From positions 186,001-250,000 of the forward strand of contig VNKQ01000019.1 of assembly GCA_016508695.1 (NCBI GenBank): a stretch of 64,000 nucleotides of DNA, read 5' to 3'. The DNA is from Hyphodiscus hymeniophilus. Its lineage: Eukaryota; Ascomycota; Leotiomycetes; Helotiales; Hyphodiscaceae. Position numbers and translations under genes: made by a program. Below are positions 58,176-64,000 of the stretch, piece by piece. Numbering within the stretch: the first letter of the stretch is position 1; each line of letters opens with the position of its first letter. The notes under the pieces were generated by a model. The model saw nothing but the letters and a program-made list of their open reading frames with translations, did not search any database and was not told the origin of the DNA.

Positions 58176-61100
58176 TCACATCACTGCGCACTCTCCCTCA
58201 TTGGCCTTGCCAACTTTCGATCTCGAAATGCGTTCCCGTCCTTTGAGACCGGCTTTTGAGCCGCCCTTTTTGAGATCTTCGAGCCGCTCTCGGGCCTTGG
58301 GAAAGTTTTGTGCTAGATTCATTTTAGCAGGTAGAACCAATGCCAAGGGGAAGGTACATACCAGCTGCTCTCCAATACCATCTTTTGGCATCTTCCAAAG
58401 ACGCCGGACTGCCAATTCCCACTTCCGTGAAATACCCCATGGCATACTCTGCCTTTGCAAGTCCTGCCATAGCGGCTTTTCGTGCCCAGAGGTAGGCCTC
58501 CGTATCGCTTTGTTGCAGTACGCCTTCGCTGCCAGTGAGATACCATCCACTCAATGCGAGCTCAGATTGATGTTCCTCCTGCACTGCTGCACGTGAATAC
58601 CACATGATGCTCTGTCTGGGATCAATAGGACAGTTGAAAAGACCGTACTCGAATGCACAGCCCATGCGAAACTGCGAGAATTTGTAGCCAAGATCTGCAG
58701 CTTGCTGGAACAGAGCATATGAGTATGCCTCGTCCCGAACGATAGAGCCGTCTCCACCTTGGGGTTGCATGTAGAGAAGTCCCAATTCGTGAAGAGCATG
58801 AGGATTCTCAGTATCGGCACGTTCAGCGGCCCGTTTTAACCATACTACTGCTTCGCGAGGGTTCTGGGGCTGGCCAAGAAGTCCTTTGAGTTGAATCATG
58901 CCCATCTTGTACATAGCAGGTGTGTCACCTAGCATAGCGGCACGTTTATACCACTGTATTGCTTTCAGGGGGTCTTTTCGTGTGCCTCCACCCTCGTCAT
59001 TGCCGAGTTCACAGCACACGGCTGTGCGGTATGCTGCAGCTGGGTGGCCCAATTTTGCTGCTGACTGGTAGAGGGAGAAAGCCTCTTTGTTATCTGTTTC
59101 AAGGCCGAGAGCACCACGACCGTAGCAATCTGCTAGGTAGAACATCGCATCGGTATTTTGAGCTACGACCAGTTTCTTGAGAAGTTTATGAGCATCCATG
59201 ATGTATTTCTCACGAGTTTTGTTGCGAGCTCTCTGATCGGGAATTGCTGCAACCAAAACTTCTGACGCCTCCACCAATTTTCGCGCGAGAACCATTTGAG
59301 CAACTTGATCGTTAGGATTCACCCTTGTTACGTTCCTCAACTGCTCGAGCTCCTGGGCAGTGACAGGAAGCGAACCGGCAGGGTTTTGCTGGGTTACGGA
59401 CTGCTGAGAGGGTGCAGGCTGTTGAGCGGGGCTGACATTATCATAATTACGAACAGGTGGAGGTTTGTTGTTAGCTTGAGCAGCCACAGAATTGGGTATC
59501 AGGCCTGCTCGGACTGGAGGTGGATGAGAAGGAAATGCATCAGTGGGGAGAGTTTGTCTTGGTGGACCGTTGGCAGCTGCTCCGTGCGGCGATGGGCCAC
59601 CAGGAAGCCCATTGAAACCATCCTTTGGACCAGTGGGGAGGCCATTCGTTCGGGGTGCTGCAGAAGCACTTCTCGGTGGGAATCCATTGGGACCAGTCTG
59701 CGGAGGTGGTGGGTTGGTATTTACGTAACCTTGCGCTGAAGGACCTCTTTGAGGCGGTTGGACGTTATACTGACCTGCTTGAGGAGCATAGCCATCGTCA
59801 GCGTAACCTTGCTGTGGGAATGCATTTGGCATAGGAGGTGCTTCATTAGCCATCTCAAAAACAGCGGCTTGTGGTTGAGCCCCAGCCCTGACATCTGGCT
59901 GAGATTTCATCGGCTTCACTTGCCGGTATGCATTTTGTGGTTGCTCAAAAGAATTCCCTCTCGGTTGTGGAGGTTGGAAATGACCATTACTCGATGCACC
60001 CTGTGTATGTAGTCCAGGTTCAATGGGTGGCAAGGCATCGAAGTTTGGCATCTCTGATTCATTTGACTGGGATCTACCAGGACGGGGAGGAGTTGGGTTT
60101 GGTGCATCGTAGTACGAATCATAGAAGTCGCTGATGCTTTCTTCAGGTTTGTGGTAAGGTTTGCTTGGTTGTCTGCCGTTCATATAGGGGTCAGGAGGAG
60201 GGAATTGTTGTGGTAATGGTTGTACTGGGTCGGGAGTTGGATATGTTCGTTGAGGTGGTGGTCTTGTTCCACTAGCCGTTGAAGGTCTTGGTGCCGTTGA
60301 AGGTCTTGGTGGCATGGCTCTTCCAATAGGACCATTGTACTGTCGCTCATCGAGACGGGCTACACCCATTACGCTGGGTGGTTGCCGTTCTCCTTGCATC
60401 ATTGGAGGTGAGTTGGGCATTGTCATGCTTCTCCCGGGTGGAGCAAAGTTCTCTCTCATAGGCGAAGCAGGCGCAACCGCACCATATGCTCCTCTATCAC
60501 CAAATCCAGGATCCGCAAAAGCATCCTGTCGAGGAGGACCTTCATAGCCTGGACCTGGAGGTGGCGGGCCCCGACGTTGATCTGGATATCCTTGTTGGGC
60601 GCCTCGGGATGGACCTCGTGGAGGATAATCCCGGGAAGGCATGCTCCGCTGACTATCCAACGAAGGCCGTCCATAGTCATCTGTTGGCCCCCGATCTCCA
60701 TATGGATCTCGGCTACCTTTGCTTCCAGCTGTTCGTGGTCGGTTTTGCGGTGGACCTACTTCCATAGCAGCCATTTTCTGTACGATCTTTTGCTCCTCGG
60801 ACATTGTTGTTTTCTTCTTTGCGCCTGGAAATGTAGGGAAAGGATTATCCCATGAAGTCGAACCTGGAGACACGGGTGGTGATTTCAACGGTTTCCGTTG
60901 TCCCTGTCCTGGTGGTCCTCTCGCTGTGATCATTAGCGTGAAGCTCATAGCTATTTGCTCCCTACTTACCTCCAGGATCTGAAGCCGCCGACCGCTCCAC
61001 TGGTGGAGGCCGCTCTCCTCTTCCAGCGGGTGACCCTCCATTTGGAAATCCTCTACCTTGGCCACCACCCCCTCTCTGATCATACCCACCATGATATCCA

Positions 61101-61606
61101 TCAGCTGCTGGGGCTCTTTGCGCCGGTCCTGGGCCACCTCTGCCTCTGTTCGGCGGAGGCATCGCTCCACCTCCTCTTGAACCACCATGGTACTCTTGTT
61201 GTGGGGGGTAATTATCTTGTGGTGGATATCCGTTGCCTCCTCCTCCTTCATATCCGTTCCCTCTGCCTCCTTCGTTCTGATACCCGTTGCCTCTACCTCC
61301 TTCGTACCCATTCACTCTGCCGCTTTCGTTCTGGTACCAATCCCCTCTGCCTTCTTCATTCTGGTACCCATTGCCTCTTACGCCTCCATTGATATCTTGA
61401 TATCCCCCATTGTAATCCTGCGCATAGCCATTATCGTACCCCTCATTCCCATAGCCATCTTGTGGATATTGATCGTAGCCCTGCTGAGGATACTGCTGTT
61501 GAGGCGGCGGAGGCTGGCCATAGTCCCGGGGCGGACCAGGTCTCTGTGCAGCAGGGCCGTTGTATGGTCGTCCGGGAGGTTGATAATACCCCTGATCGTA
61601 AGCCAT
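58176..61606 (-). CDS. chitin synthase activator Skt5/Chs4-like, SEL1 repeats, CaaX box
   Basis: Exons in transcript order 61606-60970, 60923-58362 and 58312-58176 give 1111 residues. The N-terminal 650 residues are disordered and very rich in Gly, Pro, Gln, Asn and Tyr, with repeated GRGNGYQNE units at about 80-125. The C-terminal third has tandem SEL1 repeats (DAMFYLADCYGRGALGLETD, AAYRTAVCCELGNDEGGG, AMYKMGMIQLKGLLGQPQNP, ALHELGLLYMQPQGGDGS and more), as in yeast Chs4/Skt5. The last four residues CAVM are a CaaX prenylation motif, as Chs4 has. The protein would bring a chitin synthase to the plasma membrane at growing tips and septa. Intron phases are consistent throughout. Confidence 0.9.
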
Positions 61607-63215
61607 TGTGGTGTTTATGAAAAGCAATAAGCACGTCGCAAAGGTACAATTGACAGCTTCCTCAGAGACTACTGAGCGCAAGCCATCAACAGTCTGGCGC
61701 CCTTAGATCTGAGATTTGACTTTGCAGGAACGCGTGCTCGTTCGTGACGGTGTGTCTCCAATTCAAGGATGCGACGTTTCGAGACTCGAGAGGCTCCTGA
61801 AGGCTGGACTCAGTGGCGGCACGGTTTGTAGCGCGATGAAAGGAGCGTTGGTTTTGTTGGTATGGTGGAGAAGGAGAGACTCGAAGTGGAAGTGGAATTC
61901 GGGATACTGACTTGAGCTTGAAGGAGTGTGAGCTTGAGTCTGAGTCTGAGTCTGAGAGGGCGGTGGAGCGTGGTGAGAAAGAGCTTACCGTGGGTATTGT
62001 ATTATTAGGTTGGAAGGATCTTGATGTGGGGAGGACAGCGCTAGAGCGCCAAGGCTTTGCGCTTGGGCTACAGTAGGGGATAGGTTTTGACAGGCGAGCC
62101 GTTGCAGTGAATCAGTACAGAACCACCAACCAATAGGTGATTAACTAAGAAACTGGCAGCTATTAACTCAGTAAATGCTGCAAAATTGTCGAAATGTTCC
62201 GAAGTTCAAGTGTACGGTGATTCGATATACGGCGCAATATAAAATATAGTCAAAGCCCAACTGCCTGCAGGTGGGCATTGATGGGAGGAGGCCTTTCGAG
62301 GCCTTGACTGATGAGTCGTCTCAAATACAACAGGGGGGTCACATGGCTTGTCATTAGATCTATGTGTATATATATATATATCTCTCTCTCTCTCATAGAT
62401 ACATAAACCCATATATACATACGAAAGAAACTTATACATTTTTCTAGCTTCTGATCATTTCGCTTACTCCTTAGCTTTACTCCGTATCAGTTGTTGTGGA
62501 ATACAACAATAGTATTTTGTCCTTTTCCCCTATGCTCTAGCTGCAGCCACTGCCAAGAACTGAGGCTGTCGCAGTTTCGAAAGGGGCTGCGCTACGATAT
62601 GCTATTATGATACTATCCTATAATACCATACCACTATCCATGCGTTGTTACTCCTATCTCCCAATATCATTCCTGTTCCACAGGGTCATCACCGAGAAGA
62701 AGCCTGCAAGACAGAGCACAGAGAAGAAGCCGCTTTGAACATGGTCAACCATAAACAGGAATTCCTGTTAATTGATTTCAAGGTGCTCGCGATTGTCAGG
62801 ACTCGGGAGCCTTGTAAGCGGTGTCAGATGGACTCGGATTATCCAGGGCGTTGACCAGAAGTCTGAGGAACGCTCTGGCTGTTACAGTAGAGCTTATTTA
62901 TTTATAGACTTTGTTTTGATGCCGTCTCTTCTTCATCACCATTCGCTGAGTTGGAACGCCTGGAACAACAAACAGCAGATCCTCCTTTTTCTCTTTCGCC
63001 CCTCTACCCCTATCCAATTTTCGGCTACTCTACACTGCCACACTCTACAAGCCACACCTAGTCCCAAACTTCTTCGACAAAGGACTTCTCGGCCACCGTA
63101 CAAGCTTCGTTGACGACAGCATCAAATATGGTATATCCTGGATGAGCTGAAACTTCTTCTGTCACGAGTTACTAGTCTCCCGAGAAACAAACATCCTTTC
63201 CTTCACGTCATCAGG
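61607..63215. other. intergenic region with microsatellites
   Basis: Upstream of the Skt5-like gene, with GAGTCT repeats near 61930-61960 and a TA/TC microsatellite at about 62366-62395. No gene recognised. Confidence 0.45.
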
Positions 63216-63716
63216 ATGCCTCCCAAACCCACAAATTGGAGAATGTATAGCAAGATGGTGCTTGCGTGCGTCCCTCCCTCTTTGCTTGTCTTCCTCTCTC
63301 CCCTCCTCCAAAGATTCTTAAACTAATTCCATCCCCTCCAGTGGCGCAGTATGTGGCATCGGCGGTCCAGCGTTGATAATCTGGGTCACTCCTTCTGAAG
63401 AAGAGCTGTTCCTGAGATACAACCCCGAGCTACAAAAGCGGAGTTTGGAGAACCGGAAGGGGAAGCAGGAGGACTTTGATAACTTCGTGGGGAAGCTGAA
63501 GGAGTACTCCAAGTCGGACAAACCGAGTACGTGCTGCAATTGGGATCGAAGAGGGATTTCTGCTGACTGTGTGTAGTCTGGGAAGCTGCTGCGATTGATG
63601 AGAAGAAGACACGAGATGGAAAGATCGTCGAGCAGGCTAGGTTGATGGAAGAGATGAGGGCGAGGAAGGAGGAGATCCGGACGTCGCAGAGTCTGGTACC
63701 TGGCGGAAGCTTGTGA
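63216..63716 (+). CDS. CBP4: cytochrome bc1 assembly factor CBP4
   Basis: Exons 63216-63265, 63342-63526 and 63577-63716 give 124 residues. CBP4 is an inner-membrane protein that helps fold cytochrome b in the bc1 complex. The opening MPPKPTNWRMYSKM, the membrane segment GAVCGIGGPALIIWV, YNPELQKRSLENRKGKQEDF, DNFVGKLKEYSKSDKPIWE and a charged tail RLMEEMRARKEEIR all match. Each junction reconstitutes family sequence: GC+T gives Ala, A+TC gives Ile of KPIWE. Confidence 0.9.
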
Positions 63717-64000
63717 ACATAAGTATGCCGGATAAGTATACGACGGATACAATGAGTGTACAATATGGCGTTGGGGAATGGTTGGCATTGGGGCTCAAGA
63801 GTGTCTTGTCGAGCGAATCCATGTCGATGTACGATTGTGGGTTGGAAGAGGTCACAATGACGCTCTGACTCGAAATTCGAGTGTATTGCGAACTCGGAAT
63901 AATTCTCCATCGGAGTCTCGGCCCTGGTCATTCTTTATCAGATGGGTAGACCATTCTCTTCATTCTATCATGCTTTTTCTTGCTGCCATGCCATAGAGAG
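63717..64000. other. window end, no gene seen
   Basis: 3' flank of CBP4 up to the window edge. Confidence 0.3.

Noticed and set aside
58324..61311. A 995-residue start for the Skt5-like protein from an upstream Met in another frame
   Set aside because: The frame upstream of 60923 is intronic and shadow sequence; the spliced model starting at 61606 gives a Tyr/Gly-rich N-terminus that continues smoothly.

Overview
This is nuclear DNA of a filamentous ascomycete (Pezizomycotina). Genes carry short GT-AG introns of about 45-150 bp, including several very short exons. Neighbours are often divergent or convergent. One retroelement shows heavy transition-type decay typical of repeat-induced point mutation (RIP). 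Several proteins look helotialean (Leotiomycetes), but I cannot fix the class without a search.

Left part (1-30.5 kb) is gene-dense. In order it holds: an intracellular GH3 beta-glucosidase with a PA14 insert; a 2-oxoglutarate/Fe(II) oxygenase-like gene convergent with an HpaI-type aldolase; an MFS transporter; a secreted GH3 beta-glucosidase; a GT90/CAP10-like gene that seems to have lost its middle; a CxxC zinc-binding nuclear protein; a Naa50-like GNAT with an N-terminal PIP-box-like motif; a signal peptide peptidase divergent from a cyclophilin; a PMP20/Prx5 peroxiredoxin ending in AKL; a DUF1348/NTF2-like protein; an RGS-domain membrane protein (Rax1-like); and the tRNA adenosine deaminase Tad1 divergent from an NT-C2 domain protein.

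The middle (30.5-54.9 kb) is an accessory island of decayed or lineage-specific genes. A HerA-like P-loop ATPase gene is broken by an 84/86-bp tandem duplication across its Walker B exon. Head-to-head with it lies an OTT_1508-like deaminase gene (HAE...CxxC), cut in its first exon by a complete 6.8-kb Copia-type LTR element. That element has 104-bp LTRs and a 5-bp target duplication, and its removal restores the reading frame exactly. The element holds two inverted copies of a 445-bp repeat. The rest of the island has a C2H2 zinc-finger gene, an MBL-fold hydrolase, fragments of P-loop kinase, NmrA-like and fasciclin genes, a degenerate Zn2Cys6 regulator (one zinc cysteine lost, two frameshifts), and an Hsp31/DJ-1 gene with a one-base frameshift.

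The right end (54.9-64 kb) returns to housekeeping genes: complex I subunit NDUFA2 divergent from a mitochondrial pyruvate carrier subunit, a Skt5/Chs4-like chitin synthase activator with SEL1 repeats and a CaaX box, and the cytochrome bc1 assembly factor CBP4. The clearest candidate for something new is the divergent ATPase/deaminase pair, both members of which have been knocked out in this strain by independent events.
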